NCBI GenBank assembly: GCA_026225475.1
Contig: JAMFSU010000045.1
Coordinates: forward strand, 1-55,829
Direction: 5' to 3'
DNA length: 55,829 bases
Source: Duganella sp.
GTDB taxonomy: Bacteria > Pseudomonadota > Gammaproteobacteria > Burkholderiales > Burkholderiaceae_D
Positions 1 to 8,158 of this stretch are shown here, one piece after another (positions within the stretch are counted from its first letter, which is position 1; every line of letters begins with the position of its first letter). Both the position numbers and the translations under genes were made by a program. The notes under the pieces are model-generated. The model saw only the letters and a list, made by a program, of their open reading frames with translations, ran no database searches and was not told the DNA's origin.

Positions 1-52
1 CCGCAGCGCCGGGAACCCCGTAGGGGCGATGCAGTAGCGGTCGCCTTTCTTT

Positions 53-89
53 GCTTACTTATCTTTGGGCGAGACCAAAGAAAGTGAGC
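53..89. repeat. Interspersed hairpin repeat
   Basis: A long inverted repeat with arms 53-68 and 75-89 around a 6-base GCGAGA loop. The arms carry CTTTG / CAAAG cores and pair over about 15 positions with one extra base in the left arm. From memory, very similar TTTCTTTG..CAAAGAAAG hairpins recur between genes in many Burkholderiales genomes; that is recollection and was not searched. It lies upstream of a terminator and in no gene I can support. Confidence 0.55.
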
Positions 90-192
90 GGCTGCCGGGC
101 CGCCCCCGGCTAGGTCGTCCGAAGAAAACACAGCATCAGCAACCAAGAAAGCCAAGAAAACCACACTGGCCTTTTCTTAACGGAACTGCATT

Positions 193-215
193 AGAGCGGA
201 TGAGGCTCTTTTTTC
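193..215 (+). terminator. Rho-independent terminator of a plus-strand gene outside the window
   Basis: AGAGC (193-197) and GCTCT (205-209) form a short stem followed by a run of T. It points along the plus strand, so it would end a transcript coming from before base 1. A plus-strand reading frame ending in TAA at 178-180 has a lysine-rich tail (ATKKAKKTT), which may be the last codons of that gene, but its upstream part runs into the repeat hairpin, so I do not annotate it as a gene. Confidence 0.5.
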
Positions 216-226
216 GTGGGCTACGA

Positions 227-1543
227 TCAGATCAAAATACTGGAAACGTGCTGCAAACCGGCTGTGTATTGCGGGAAAATCTGTTGCAGTGCATTGTCGT
301 GGATGCGCATATGCTTTTCTGCCAGCGTCGACATGACGGCACGGAAATCAGTGGTGATTGCTAGATCGCGTCCTTCATTGAGTTGTGCCTGTTGCAGGCC
401 CGGCCATTGTCCGTAAATTGTGCCGCCGCGGATATTGCCTCCCAATAACCACATTACATTGCCATGGCCATGGTCGGTGCCACCATTACCATTTTCTCGG
501 AAAGTGCGGCCAAATTCCGAGATCACTACAATGACGGTGTCATTGAAAGCCGGACCAAGTTCTTGCGCCAGCGTGCTTAGACCTGTGGCCAGTGGCGCCA
601 GACGTCCTGCCAGTTGACCAGTACCATTGCCTTGGTTGGTATGGGTATCCCAACCGCCCACGGCCAGGAAACCGAGGCGAATGCGCGGGTCGCTGCGCAT
701 GAGCCGTCCCAGGCGTGCGGTGTCGATCGACAAGCCATTCGGCAGCGGTGCGCCATTGTTGGCCATGCGTTGCTCGCTGCTACTCAGTTCTGCCAGCAAT
801 TCTTTGCGCGCGGTCACGCCATCGCGGTAGGCCTTGCTGAGTTCGCCATTGCCGGCATACAGTGCTGCAAACGTCTGACTTACCTTGGGTTGATCAATCA
901 AAGTTGGGCGCGTCGCATCGCGCCCGGTCGGCATGTTGGCCACCACCTGGTGGCCGCTGAGAATACGTGGAATCGATTCGCCCATTGTCAACGCCTGTAC
1001 CGGTGAATCAGCACGTGGTAGAAAGCCTTGTAGACGATTCATCCAGCCATCATGGATGCTGTGTTGACCGGGCGTGCCGGTTTCCATGTAATCCTGCGCC
1101 TCGAAGTGCGAGCGCGAACCGTCGGGAGATCCCGAGGCATGGACAAAGGCCAGTTGGCCGCTGTCCCAATACGGCAGCAAGGGACGCAATGCTGGATGCA
1201 GGCCGAAATAGCCGGTCAAATCGATCGCGCCATTGGGCATGCCAGGGCGCGCCACCGCAATGCCGGGACGTGCCTGGTAATACGCTTGGTCACCATGCGG
1301 CACCACCACGTTCAAACCATCGACCGCGCCGCGTAGAAACACCACGACCATACGCGGCGTGCCGTCACCATTGGTGTGCGGACGTGGTTTTGCTATGCCA
1401 TAGGCAAGTGGTGCAGTGCCGTTTGCAGCGGTTGCGCTTTGCTTGCCGGCAGGCACCACGGCGCAGCCTGACAAGCCGATCGGGATCAGAATGCTGGCGG
1501 CACCAGCTAGGCCGGCATAGCGGATGAAGTCGCGGCGCTGCAT
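227..1543 (-). CDS. DUF1501 domain secreted protein
   Basis: A 438-residue protein of the DUF1501 family, which belongs to the alkaline-phosphatase-like/sulfatase superfamily; no reaction is established. The N-terminus (MQRRDFIRYAG followed by a hydrophobic stretch and a Cys) looks like a Tat-type or lipoprotein export signal. Family features visible are the RGAVDGLNVVVPHGD segment near the start and VISEFGRTFREN with GGTDHGHG in the C-terminal third. I chose the ATG at 1543 because GGGAG sits 6 bases upstream; an in-frame TTG 21 bases earlier has no better signal. It follows the DUF1800 gene by 27 bases, the usual pairing of these two families, so they are probably co-transcribed and act together outside the cytoplasm. 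The function remains unknown. Confidence 0.85.
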   Translation of the reverse strand: MQRRDFIRYAGLAGAASILIPIGLSGCAVVPAGKQSATAANGTAPLAYGIAKPRPHTNGDGTPRMVVVFLRGAVDGLNVVVPHGDQAYYQARPGIAVARPGMPNGAIDLTGYFGLHPALRPLLPYWDSGQLAFVHASGSPDGSRSHFEAQDYMETGTPGQHSIHDGWMNRLQGFLPRADSPVQALTMGESIPRILSGHQVVANMPTGRDATRPTLIDQPKVSQTFAALYAGNGELSKAYRDGVTARKELLAELSSSEQRMANNGAPLPNGLSIDTARLGRLMRSDPRIRLGFLAVGGWDTHTNQGNGTGQLAGRLAPLATGLSTLAQELGPAFNDTVIVVISEFGRTFRENGNGGTDHGHGNVMWLLGGNIRGGTIYGQWPGLQQAQLNEGRDLAITTDFRAVMSTLAEKHMRIHDNALQQIFPQYTAGLQHVSSILI

Positions 1544-1570
1544 GTGTTCTCCCTGCGCAACCAAGGTTGC

Positions 1571-3085
1571 CTAACGTTGCATGAAGGCGGGACTGCCCAG
1601 AATCAAGCCGACCTGAAGATTGGTCGGCGCGGCATTGATCGTTGTGACATCTTGTTGGCTCAGCATCGGTGCCAGCGTCTGCAACAACCGCTGCGGATCA
1701 ACGGCGACGGCGTCATTACCCGCTGGCGCACCTTCTGGTCGTGCAATTGCTGATTTTCCGTTACTCAAACTATTGGCAAAGTTGATGCGTCGTAACAAGG
1801 CATCGGGTGTGAGCCAGGCTTCTTGCGAAAACTTGTAGCCTTCCGGCGTCAGCCAGCCATACAAGGGCATGCCATACTGATTGAGAACGTTGCTGACCGG
1901 TTTGCCGTTGACCACTGGCGTGGCGCTGGCGCGCAAGGCTGAAACGACATATTGATACGGTGTCTTGAACTGGGTTTGATAATTGCTGCGCGACCAGAAT
2001 TGCGGGCTGTCGAACAAGCTGCGCAAGACCGCCTTGATATCGCCATCGGTGGCCAGGAAGCGTTGTGCCAGTTGCTGCACCAGCGCCGGGTCAGCTTGAT
2101 CGGAGACAAAATAGCGGACCAGTTTGGTGGCAATGAAACGCGCCGTGGCCGGGTTGCGCGCCAGCATATCGAGCGCGTTTTCACCTTCTTGTTGACCGGA
2201 CGGCGCAATTGTACGTCCCAGCAATTGTTTGGTGCCAGCATCATGGCGACGTGCATTGAACTGAAAGCTGGCATCGTCGTTGCCATTTTTGAGGTCTTGC
2301 ACATCGATGGTCCAGCCGCTCAGGATGCGCGCTAGTGCGATCACATCGGCTTGACTATAGCCGCCGTCGACGCCCAAGGTATGCAGCTCCATCAGCTCGC
2401 GTGCGTAGTTTTCGTTGAGGCCTTTGTAGCGGCCCTTGGCGCCGGGCGTATTGACGCCGCTGCTGAGCCAATTGTCGAGGTAATACAGCATGGCTGGATG
2501 ATGCGCCACGGCGCCAAGCAATTGACGGAAGTTGCCGAGCGCATTGGGGCGGATGACATTTTTTTCGTAGTCGGCGGTCCAGTAACGATCCCACTCCTTG
2601 CCTTCAAAGACATTGAAATGATTGAACCAGAATTCGGTCATGACTTCCTGCAACTGGCGCGGATTTTCAGTTGCCAACCAAAGTCGGGCCAGGTGACTTT
2701 GCGGGGTGATTTCCTTGCCAGCGCGCTGACGTGCGGCGTTTTTTTCTTCAGCGCTCACTGTATTCGGCGGAAATGATGGTGGGCCGTATTGTCGATACAA
2801 CTGGGCAGTCGTCAGTTGATACGTATTCAGATCATTGAGACGCTGTTGCAAATCGTCCGGCAAGCTGATGCGTTCCGGATGGAGTTGATCATCGATGTAG
2901 CGTTTGACACCAATTTTTTCTACAGCGGCAAGCTCGCCTGGACGTGGGCCATATGCCAGCCGGTTCAGTACATGCAAAGCGCGTTCCTGTGCACTTAAAG
3001 CCTGTGCATATGCCATCTGGAAAAGACATAGTGACAGTCCGGTTGCCAGCAATGTCGTCCAGCCAGATCTGGGCCACGTGCGCAT
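1571..3085 (-). CDS. DUF1800 domain secreted protein
   Basis: A 504-residue DUF1800 family protein. It begins with a signal peptide (basic MRTWPRSGW, hydrophobic core, AYAQA cleavage region). The family start motif HVLNRLAYGPRPGE follows at about residues 39-52, then ENPRQLQEVMTEFWFNHFNV and a central NENYARELMELHTLGV motif, which is the most recognisable DUF1800 signature. DUF1800 proteins are nearly always encoded beside DUF1501 proteins, as here, and are assumed to be periplasmic or surface partners; the biochemistry is not known. First gene of a two-gene unit, with the DUF1501 gene directly downstream. The upstream gap is AT-rich and could carry the promoter. Confidence 0.87.
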   Translation of the reverse strand: MRTWPRSGWTTLLATGLSLCLFQMAYAQALSAQERALHVLNRLAYGPRPGELAAVEKIGVKRYIDDQLHPERISLPDDLQQRLNDLNTYQLTTAQLYRQYGPPSFPPNTVSAEEKNAARQRAGKEITPQSHLARLWLATENPRQLQEVMTEFWFNHFNVFEGKEWDRYWTADYEKNVIRPNALGNFRQLLGAVAHHPAMLYYLDNWLSSGVNTPGAKGRYKGLNENYARELMELHTLGVDGGYSQADVIALARILSGWTIDVQDLKNGNDDASFQFNARRHDAGTKQLLGRTIAPSGQQEGENALDMLARNPATARFIATKLVRYFVSDQADPALVQQLAQRFLATDGDIKAVLRSLFDSPQFWSRSNYQTQFKTPYQYVVSALRASATPVVNGKPVSNVLNQYGMPLYGWLTPEGYKFSQEAWLTPDALLRRINFANSLSNGKSAIARPEGAPAGNDAVAVDPQRLLQTLAPMLSQQDVTTINAAPTNLQVGLILGSPAFMQR

Positions 3086-3339
3086 GCAAGTTTCCGATCA
3101 AAAAAAGGTGGATAAAGTATGGCGATATTTTGATGTCGTCACTGTAATAAAGTGTAATTTTTGACGAAATATTTCATTATGTATTTGGCATTTTGTCAGC
3201 GGTTATTTTGCGGTTTCACGCGTAGGATTTTGAAAAAATGTTGAATTTATTGTAGAAGCATTGCCAGGATAATTTTTTTCAATTTTTGATGATTTTTGAG
3301 TGAAAACTAAAATTCATATCGTTTCTATGGGTAAGCTTC

Positions 3340-3380
3340 GGAAAAAGAAGTTATATTTAAGCTAGCATCGTTCTTTTTCC
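3340..3380. repeat. 10-bp perfect inverted repeat, possible operator
   Basis: GGAAAAAGAA at 3340-3349 is matched exactly by TTCTTTTTCC at 3371-3380 with 21 bases between. It lies in the AT-rich gap and could bind a regulator of either flanking gene. No known family motif was recognised. Confidence 0.4.
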
Positions 3381-3639
3381 TGGTATCAGTTATTGTTTTT
3401 TTTTGCTAAAAAGACGACGTACAGAGGCACGGCTATCGAGTGCCGTTGTCTAGCCTGTTCTCGTTTATTCTCGGATGAATGTTTGATTGTTGGTAGCTCT
3501 CAGCGGCAACTACGGTCATCTTGTGCGGCATTACGCCTATGCCAATTGCTAAATCAGATCACGCCAAGAAAATAACGAAAACCTTTGCTCAGTATCATGT
3601 ACATGATCGCCCAAGAGCGCAGCGTTTCATTCGCCGGAT

Positions 3640-3662
3640 ACGCATGGCAGATGCGTTTTTTT
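3640..3662 (+). terminator. Orphan intrinsic terminator upstream of the receiver-Hpt gene
   Basis: ACGCAT (3640-3645) and ATGCGT (3651-3656) form a perfect 6-bp stem with a 5-base loop, followed by seven T. It sits 37 bases before the receiver-Hpt start codon and no supported plus-strand gene lies upstream. It either ends an unannotated small RNA or is a conditional terminator in the leader. Confidence 0.6.
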
Positions 3663-3699
3663 AAACCGCAAACGAACTTCAGGATAGATAGAACGACAC

Positions 3700-4452
3700 A
3701 TGAACACTACGCCTTTCCCTGTATCGTCTGATCACGACAGCGCGCAGCCATCTTGGCAGCAATTGGTGGTATTGGTTGTTGATGATTCGGCGACCAATCG
3801 CGTCGTCATCGAACGGCAATTGAAGAAACTGGGTTGCACCGTATTGAGCGCAGTCGACGGCAGAGCAGGGCTACGTGTTATTGAAGAAGGTGGCGTTGAT
3901 CTTGTGTTGCTCGATTGTCAGATGCCTGACATCAGCGGTTATGAAGTTGCCAGGCAAGTACGCGAGCAGGCATCGCAGACGTCCGCTACGCGGACGCGCC
4001 GTTTGCCCATCATTGCGATTTCTGGCGACACCGACGCCGCACATCGGCAGCATTGTTTTGATAGCGGCATGGATGACATCCTCTGCAAGCCGATTCCACC
4101 ACAGGCGTTGCGTGAGGCTTTGGTATTCTGGTGCGGCATGGTCAGTATGGGTATCACCGGACCCGAGTCTGTCGTGGTCGACGAAGCACTGCGCGTCGAG
4201 TTGAGCAGCTTGTACCGGTCAACTTCGCTGAGCGACATGGCAACCTTGGAGGCGTGCGTCGCACGCTTTGATCTACCAATGTTGCAACGTTGGGTCCATA
4301 GGATGAAGGGCGCGGCCTTGGCTATCGGCGCCGCGCAGGTGGTCGTTTCGCTGGACCGACTCGAAGCGATGAGCTTTCCTGATGCAGGGGCCAGCGCCGA
4401 TGATCTGGAAGCAGTGCTGGAGATACTGCGCCAGCAACTGCATGCGTTCTGA
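3700..4452 (+). CDS. Receiver-Hpt phosphorelay protein
   Basis: A 250-residue two-domain signalling protein. Residues about 22-140 are a response-regulator receiver: acidic pair D28-D29, phospho-acceptor D72 (LLDCQMPDISG), and the conserved lysine K130 in LCKPIPP. Residues about 165-245 look like a histidine phosphotransfer domain, with the motif HRMKGAALAIGA placing the phospho-histidine at H200. There is no DNA-binding or enzymatic output domain, so it should pass phosphate between a hybrid kinase and another regulator, the role of the C-terminal part of BarA/EvgS-type kinases but here as a separate protein. No partner kinase is nearby. The receiver may keep an N-terminal extension of about 20 residues. 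The ATG at 3700 has only a weak upstream AGGAT. Confidence 0.85.
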   Translation: MNTTPFPVSSDHDSAQPSWQQLVVLVVDDSATNRVVIERQLKKLGCTVLSAVDGRAGLRVIEEGGVDLVLLDCQMPDISGYEVARQVREQASQTSATRTRRLPIIAISGDTDAAHRQHCFDSGMDDILCKPIPPQALREALVFWCGMVSMGITGPESVVVDEALRVELSSLYRSTSLSDMATLEACVARFDLPMLQRWVHRMKGAALAIGAAQVVVSLDRLEAMSFPDAGASADDLEAVLEILRQQLHAF

Positions 4453-4478
4453 TATCGCGCCACGGCTTGCCAATGTTG

Positions 4479-4943
4479 CTAGGCGCCGATCCAAGGCAAG
4501 GCGGCTTTGCACCATCCTTCGACGGTTTTTCGATGGCCCTGACCATCCTTGTTGCCTTCAAATCCTTCCAGAATGTCGTAGCAAGCAGTGTAACCATGTT
4601 CGCTAGCCAGTTTGGCTGCATGGCGTGAGCGTACGCCAGAGCGACATAAGAACAGCAGTAGGGTCTGCTGGTTCGCTATGGCGGCCAGTTGTTCTAGAAA
4701 CTGTGGATTGGGTGTGCCTTCCGGATACAGATTCCACTGCACTGCAAAATGCTGCTCTTTGGCAATCTCCACTTGGCCGACCCAGTCGCGTTCTGCCTTG
4801 GTGCGGACGTCGACCAATCTGATAGCAGAATTTCCTTGCAGTAATTCATAAGCTTCCTGTGGTGTCACGGCACCGGCATAGGGAAGTTGAGCGCTTTTGG
4901 CACGTTGGTGCGCACTAGCGAGAATGTCGTTGAGCTTGGTCAT
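4479..4943 (-). CDS. Rhodanese-like sulfurtransferase
   Basis: A 154-residue single-domain rhodanese. The active-site loop CRSGVRSRHAA contains the catalytic cysteine that would carry the persulfide sulfur; IRLVDVRTKAERDWVG is the usual rhodanese strand-helix start. It also has an N-terminal helical segment of about 30 residues before the domain. I placed the start at the ATG at 4943, with AGGA about 8 bases upstream; a longer frame reading upstream to 5072 runs through the glnA control region and is not credible. It is convergent with the receiver-Hpt gene and divergent from glnA, so it is likely a single-gene unit. The physiological sulfur acceptor is unknown. Confidence 0.88.
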   Translation of the reverse strand: MTKLNDILASAHQRAKSAQLPYAGAVTPQEAYELLQGNSAIRLVDVRTKAERDWVGQVEIAKEQHFAVQWNLYPEGTPNPQFLEQLAAIANQQTLLLFLCRSGVRSRHAAKLASEHGYTACYDILEGFEGNKDGQGHRKTVEGWCKAALPWIGA

Positions 4944-5005
4944 GGCAAATCCTGATGATGAATGAAAAAAAGCAAAACTGTGTGGCCAACACAAAAAAGT
5001 AGATC

Positions 5006-5025
5006 GCACCAACCCAAATTGGTGC
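5006..5025. promoter_or_regulatory. Upstream NtrC-like inverted half-sites
   Basis: GCACCAA and TTGGTGC form a perfect 7-bp inverted repeat with 6 bases between. The arms match the NtrC half-site (GCACYA / TRGTGC), but the spacing is wider than in the classical 15-bp core. It is one of several such half-sites stacked upstream of glnA. Confidence 0.55.
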
Positions 5026-5047
5026 AATTTGAGAATTAAGTCCAAAT

Positions 5048-5085
5048 ATAGTGCATTTATTGCGAAATGCACTATTTTGGTTCAA
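5048..5085. promoter_or_regulatory. NtrC enhancer with nested 11-bp palindrome
   Basis: Two overlapping elements. ATAGTGCATTT (5048-5058) and AAATGCACTAT (5065-5075) are a perfect 11-bp inverted repeat. TGCACTATTTTGGTTCA (5068-5084) matches the NtrC consensus TGCACYA-N3-TGGTGCA with one change in the right arm. The NtrC-like site is centred about 120 bases before the predicted sigma54 start, a typical enhancer distance. NtrC is encoded 3 kb downstream. Confidence 0.72.
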
Positions 5086-5172
5086 TGCGTGATTAGCTTT
5101 GCACTGTCCGAAAACGCTTACAGAGCAATAACTCCCTAAAATATGCCATACCTGCCCCCCGCAGATAGTTGA

Positions 5173-5188
5173 TGGCATGGAATCTGCT
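5173..5188 (+). promoter_or_regulatory. Sigma54 promoter of glnA
   Basis: TGGCATGGAATCTGCT matches the sigma54 consensus TGGCAYG-N4-TTGCW with one mismatch. GG at 5174-5175 and GC at 5186-5187 are exactly 10 bases apart. Predicted transcription start is about 5199, giving a leader of about 115 bases to glnA. Together with the NtrC-like sites this predicts nitrogen-controlled expression. Confidence 0.75.
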
Positions 5189-5314
5189 ATCATTGTCCGC
5201 TGAGTTCTGGCGCACTATCTGTTGTATTTGTTGTAAACATTAAGTCGCACGTAGTCGGCTCATCCCCCAATTTTTGTACAAATTTATACTACTTCCTCGT
5301 TTTAGGAGATTCGC

Positions 5315-6730
5315 ATGGCAAGGACGGCCGCAGAGGTTTTGAAGTTGGTGAAAGACAATGAAGTCAAATTTGTTGATTTCCGTTTTGCCGACACCCGGGG
5401 TAAAGAACAGCACGTTACTGTTCCAGTGTCCCATTTCGACATCGACAAGTTTGAATCCGGTCATGCATTTGACGGTTCGTCGATCGCTGGCTGGAAGGGT
5501 ATCGAAGCCTCCGACATGTTGCTGATCCCTGATCCAAATACTGCCAACATTGATCCGTTCATGGAAGAAACCACATTGTTCATGCAATGTGACGTGATCG
5601 AGCCATCCGATGGCAAGGGTTACGACCGTGATCCACGCTCCATTGCCAAGCGCGCTGAAGCTTACCTGAAGTCTTCCGGTCTGGGTGACACTGCTTACTT
5701 TGGTCCAGAACCAGAATTCTTCATTTTCGACGGCGTACGTTGGGGTGCGGACATGTCCGGTTCTTTCGTCAAGATCGATTCCGAAGAAGCACCTTGGAGC
5801 AGTGGCTCCAAAATCGAAGGCGGCAATAGCGGCCATCGTCCAACCGTCAAAGGCGGCTACTTCCCAGTGCCACCAGTGGACAGCTTCCAGGACATGCGTT
5901 CGGAAATGTCGCTGATTCTGGAAGCCTTGGGCATTCCAGTCGAAGTGCATCACCACGAAGTGGCTGGCGCAGGTCAAAATGAACTGGGCACCCGCTTCTC
6001 GACTCTGGTCGAGCGCGCTGACTGGACTCAGACACTGAAGTATGTGGTCTGGAACGTCGCACATACCTACGGCAAGACGGCAACCTTCATGCCGAAGCCA
6101 TTGGTCGGCGACAATGGTTCGGGCATGCACGTGCACCAATCGGTCTGGAAAGATGGCAAGAACCTGTTCGCCGGCGACGGCTATGCTGGTCTGTCCGAGT
6201 TCGCACTGTTCTACATCGGCGGTATTATCAAGCACGCGAAGGCGTTGAACGCGATCACCAACCCAGGTACCAACTCGTACAAGCGTCTGGTGCCAGGTTT
6301 TGAGGCACCGGTCAAGCTGGCTTACTCGGCGCGTAACCGTTCGGCTTCGATCCGTATCCCGCACGTTGCAAATCCTAAGGGTCGTCGTATCGAAACCCGT
6401 TTCCCTGATCCACTGGCGAACCCATACCTGTGCTTCTCGGCACTGCTGATGGCAGGTCTGGACGGCGTCCAAAACAAGATCCATCCAGGCGAAGCTGCTT
6501 CGAAGGATCTGTACCATCTGCCGCCAGAAGAAGACAAGTTGATCCCGACTGTCTGTGCTTCGCTGGAAGAAGCATTGGATGCACTGAACAAGGATCGCGA
6601 GTTCCTGACCCGTGGTGGCGTCTTCACTGACAGCATGATCGATGCGTATCTGGACCTGAAGGGCCAGGAAGTACAGCGCTATCGCATGACCACACATCCT
6701 ATCGAATTCGACATGTACTACTCGCTGTAA
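5315..6730 (+). CDS. glnA: Glutamine synthetase type I
   Basis: 471 residues, the normal length for proteobacterial GSI. It makes glutamine from glutamate, ammonia and ATP as a cytoplasmic dodecamer. Recognisable features are FDGSSIAGW in the N-terminal domain, PEPEFFIFD and [12 protein letters not shown] metal-binding segments, [10 protein letters not shown], the [17 protein letters not shown] flap region, [11 protein letters not shown] and the C-terminal NKDREFL. The sequence around the expected adenylylation tyrosine (DLYHLPPEE) is present, so control by GlnE is likely. The ATG is preceded by TTTTAGGAG 8-10 bases upstream. A sigma54 promoter with NtrC-like sites lies upstream and a strong terminator follows, so it is monocistronic from this promoter, with ntrBC downstream. 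Confidence 0.98.
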   Translation: MARTAAEVLKLVKDNEVKFVDFRFADTRGKEQHVTVPVSHFDIDKFESGHAFDGSSIAGWKGIEASDMLLIPDPNTANIDPFMEETTLFMQCDVIEPSDGKGYDRDPRSIAKRAEAYLKSSGLGDTAYFGPEPEFFIFDGVRWGADMSGSFVKIDSEEAPWSSGSKIEGGNSGHRPTVKGGYFPVPPVDSFQDMRSEMSLILEALGIPVEVHHHEVAGAGQNELGTRFSTLVERADWTQTLKYVVWNVAHTYGKTATFMPKPLVGDNGSGMHVHQSVWKDGKNLFAGDGYAGLSEFALFYIGGIIKHAKALNAITNPGTNSYKRLVPGFEAPVKLAYSARNRSASIRIPHVANPKGRRIETRFPDPLANPYLCFSALLMAGLDGVQNKIHPGEAASKDLYHLPPEEDKLIPTVCASLEEALDALNKDREFLTRGGVFTDSMIDAYLDLKGQEVQRYRMTTHPIEFDMYYSL

Positions 6731-6747
6731 TCGTCGATTTTGTATGG

Positions 6748-6779
6748 AAAAAAAGGGAAGCTTGCTTCCCTTTTTTTAT
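6748..6779 (+). terminator. Terminator after glnA
   Basis: GGGAAG and CTTCCC pair around a CTTG loop, flanked by A-run and T-run (6771-6777). It lies 18 bases past the glnA stop and separates glnA from ntrB, so ntrBC needs readthrough or its own promoter. The flanking A and T tracts mean it could work in both directions. Confidence 0.85.
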
Positions 6780-6942
6780 TGCCGTTTGATTTCGAACGGC
6801 GATGACGAGCTGTGATTTGAAATGTTAAATAGTAGTCAGATGCGGATGATTTTGCGTCAGTTTGTGTCAGGTTAGGCGGGGATGCCAGCACCGGAGCAGG
6901 CTCGCCCAAATCTTGCTTAGCTGAAGAGAAGCTGACAAGCAA

Positions 6943-8070
6943 ATGGCTGTCGCCGATGCGGCGGCTCGCATCGATCACCAGTTTCTAATGGAATGCATGA
7001 AAACAACGTTACCTTCACTTGATGGCCTGGATCTGCTGGCATCGGCCGTCATCATTCTCGATGCCAATGGCGGTATCGTGTATGCCAATGCAGCGGCAGA
7101 AAACCTGTTGGAAAGTTCGTTCAAGGTCCTCTCGCAACAAAAGCTGAGCGAACTTTTTCTCAATGGCAAAGAGTTGGCCAATCTGTTTTATCAGGCGGTG
7201 GCGCATCAATTCGCCGACAAGCGCTTGGACCTGGCGCTAGAACGTGCCGGACGTGATCCCTTGCAGGTGCATACGATTGTCACCGCGCTCGACAGCCCCG
7301 ATACACCGGTATTGCTGGAGTTGCGCGAGAACGTGCAGCAACTCAAGCTCGATCGAGAAGAGCGCTTGCTCGACCAGAGTCAGGCCAACAAGGAATTGAT
7401 CCGCAACCTGGCGCATGAAATCAAGAATCCGCTGGGCGGCATTCGTGGCGCCGCACAGTTGCTGGAACTGGAACTGCCTGAGCGCCATCTCAAGGAATTG
7501 CGCGAGTACACGCAAGTGATCATCAAGGAAGCAGACCGTTTGCAAACGCTGGTCGATCGTTTGCTAGCACCGCACCGGCGACCGCATATCGTCGGCGATG
7601 TGAATATCCACGAAGTGTGCGAGCGGGTACGCAGTTTGATTCTCGCTGAGTTTCCCAATGGCCTGACTATTCGCCGCGATTATGACTTGTCGATTCCCGA
7701 GTTTCGCGGCGACAAGGAGCAATTGATTCAAGCCTTGCTCAACATCGTTCACAACGCTGCACAAGCATTGGCCGAGCGCATCCGTGCCGGCGATGCAGAG
7801 CTGGTTTTGCAGACCCGCGTAATGCGTCAAGTGACGCTGGCCAAGGTCCGTTACCGGCTGGCACTAGACTTGCATATTATCGACAATGGCCCTGGTATTT
7901 CACCCGACATCCAGGACCGCATTTTTTACCCGCTGGTTTCTGGGCGAGAGGGAGGGAGCGGTTTGGGATTGACCTTGGCACAGACATTCGTGCAGCAGCA
8001 TATGGGCGTCATCGAATGTGAAAGTCGGCCAGGTTATACGGATTTCAGAATCTTGATCCCGTTACCCTGA
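6943..8070 (+). CDS. glnL: Nitrogen regulation sensor kinase NtrB
   Basis: 375 residues. It phosphorylates NtrC when nitrogen is scarce and dephosphorylates it under PII control. An N-terminal PAS-like domain (about residues 27-130, VIILDANGGIVYANAAAE) is followed by the H-box RNLAHEIKNPLGG with phospho-acceptor H158, then an ATPase domain with N-box LLNIVHNAAQAL, DNGPGI and the G-rich GREGGSGLGLTLA. There are no membrane segments, as expected for this cytosolic kinase. The start could also be the ATG 54 bases further in (MKTTLPSLDG), since the first 18 residues are not typical of the family; neither has a strong ribosome site. It is followed 88 bases later by ntrC. Confidence 0.95.
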   Translation: MAVADAAARIDHQFLMECMKTTLPSLDGLDLLASAVIILDANGGIVYANAAAENLLESSFKVLSQQKLSELFLNGKELANLFYQAVAHQFADKRLDLALERAGRDPLQVHTIVTALDSPDTPVLLELRENVQQLKLDREERLLDQSQANKELIRNLAHEIKNPLGGIRGAAQLLELELPERHLKELREYTQVIIKEADRLQTLVDRLLAPHRRPHIVGDVNIHEVCERVRSLILAEFPNGLTIRRDYDLSIPEFRGDKEQLIQALLNIVHNAAQALAERIRAGDAELVLQTRVMRQVTLAKVRYRLALDLHIIDNGPGISPDIQDRIFYPLVSGREGGSGLGLTLAQTFVQQHMGVIECESRPGYTDFRILIPLP

Positions 8071-8158
8071 CAAGATGTCGTTGGGATCGCAGGGAAATGA
8101 AAGCAACACGGGCGCATGCCACTAACGCCGTTTACCACACGCAGGAAAAGATAAGACT

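Larger units (their letters stand above)
3086..3699. other. AT-rich intergenic region, no supported gene
   Basis: 614 bases between the DUF1800 gene and the receiver-Hpt gene. Bases about 3110-3420 are clearly richer in A+T than the flanks. It holds a perfect 10-base inverted repeat (3340-3349 and 3371-3380) and an intrinsic terminator (3640-3662). A 60-codon frame at 3393-3575 has no family resemblance and no good ribosome binding site, so I do not call it a gene. A small RNA ending at the terminator is possible. Confidence 0.6.

Noticed and set aside
3393..3575. 60-codon frame in the AT-rich gap
   Set aside because: No family resemblance, no good ribosome site, Cys-rich and irregular; better explained as non-coding or part of a possible small RNA.
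5240..6697. Long minus-strand open frame (about 485 codons) opposite glnA
   Set aside because: It is a mirror of the glnA codon pattern; the predicted protein is rich in Trp, Cys and His runs with no family resemblance, and glnA is beyond doubt.
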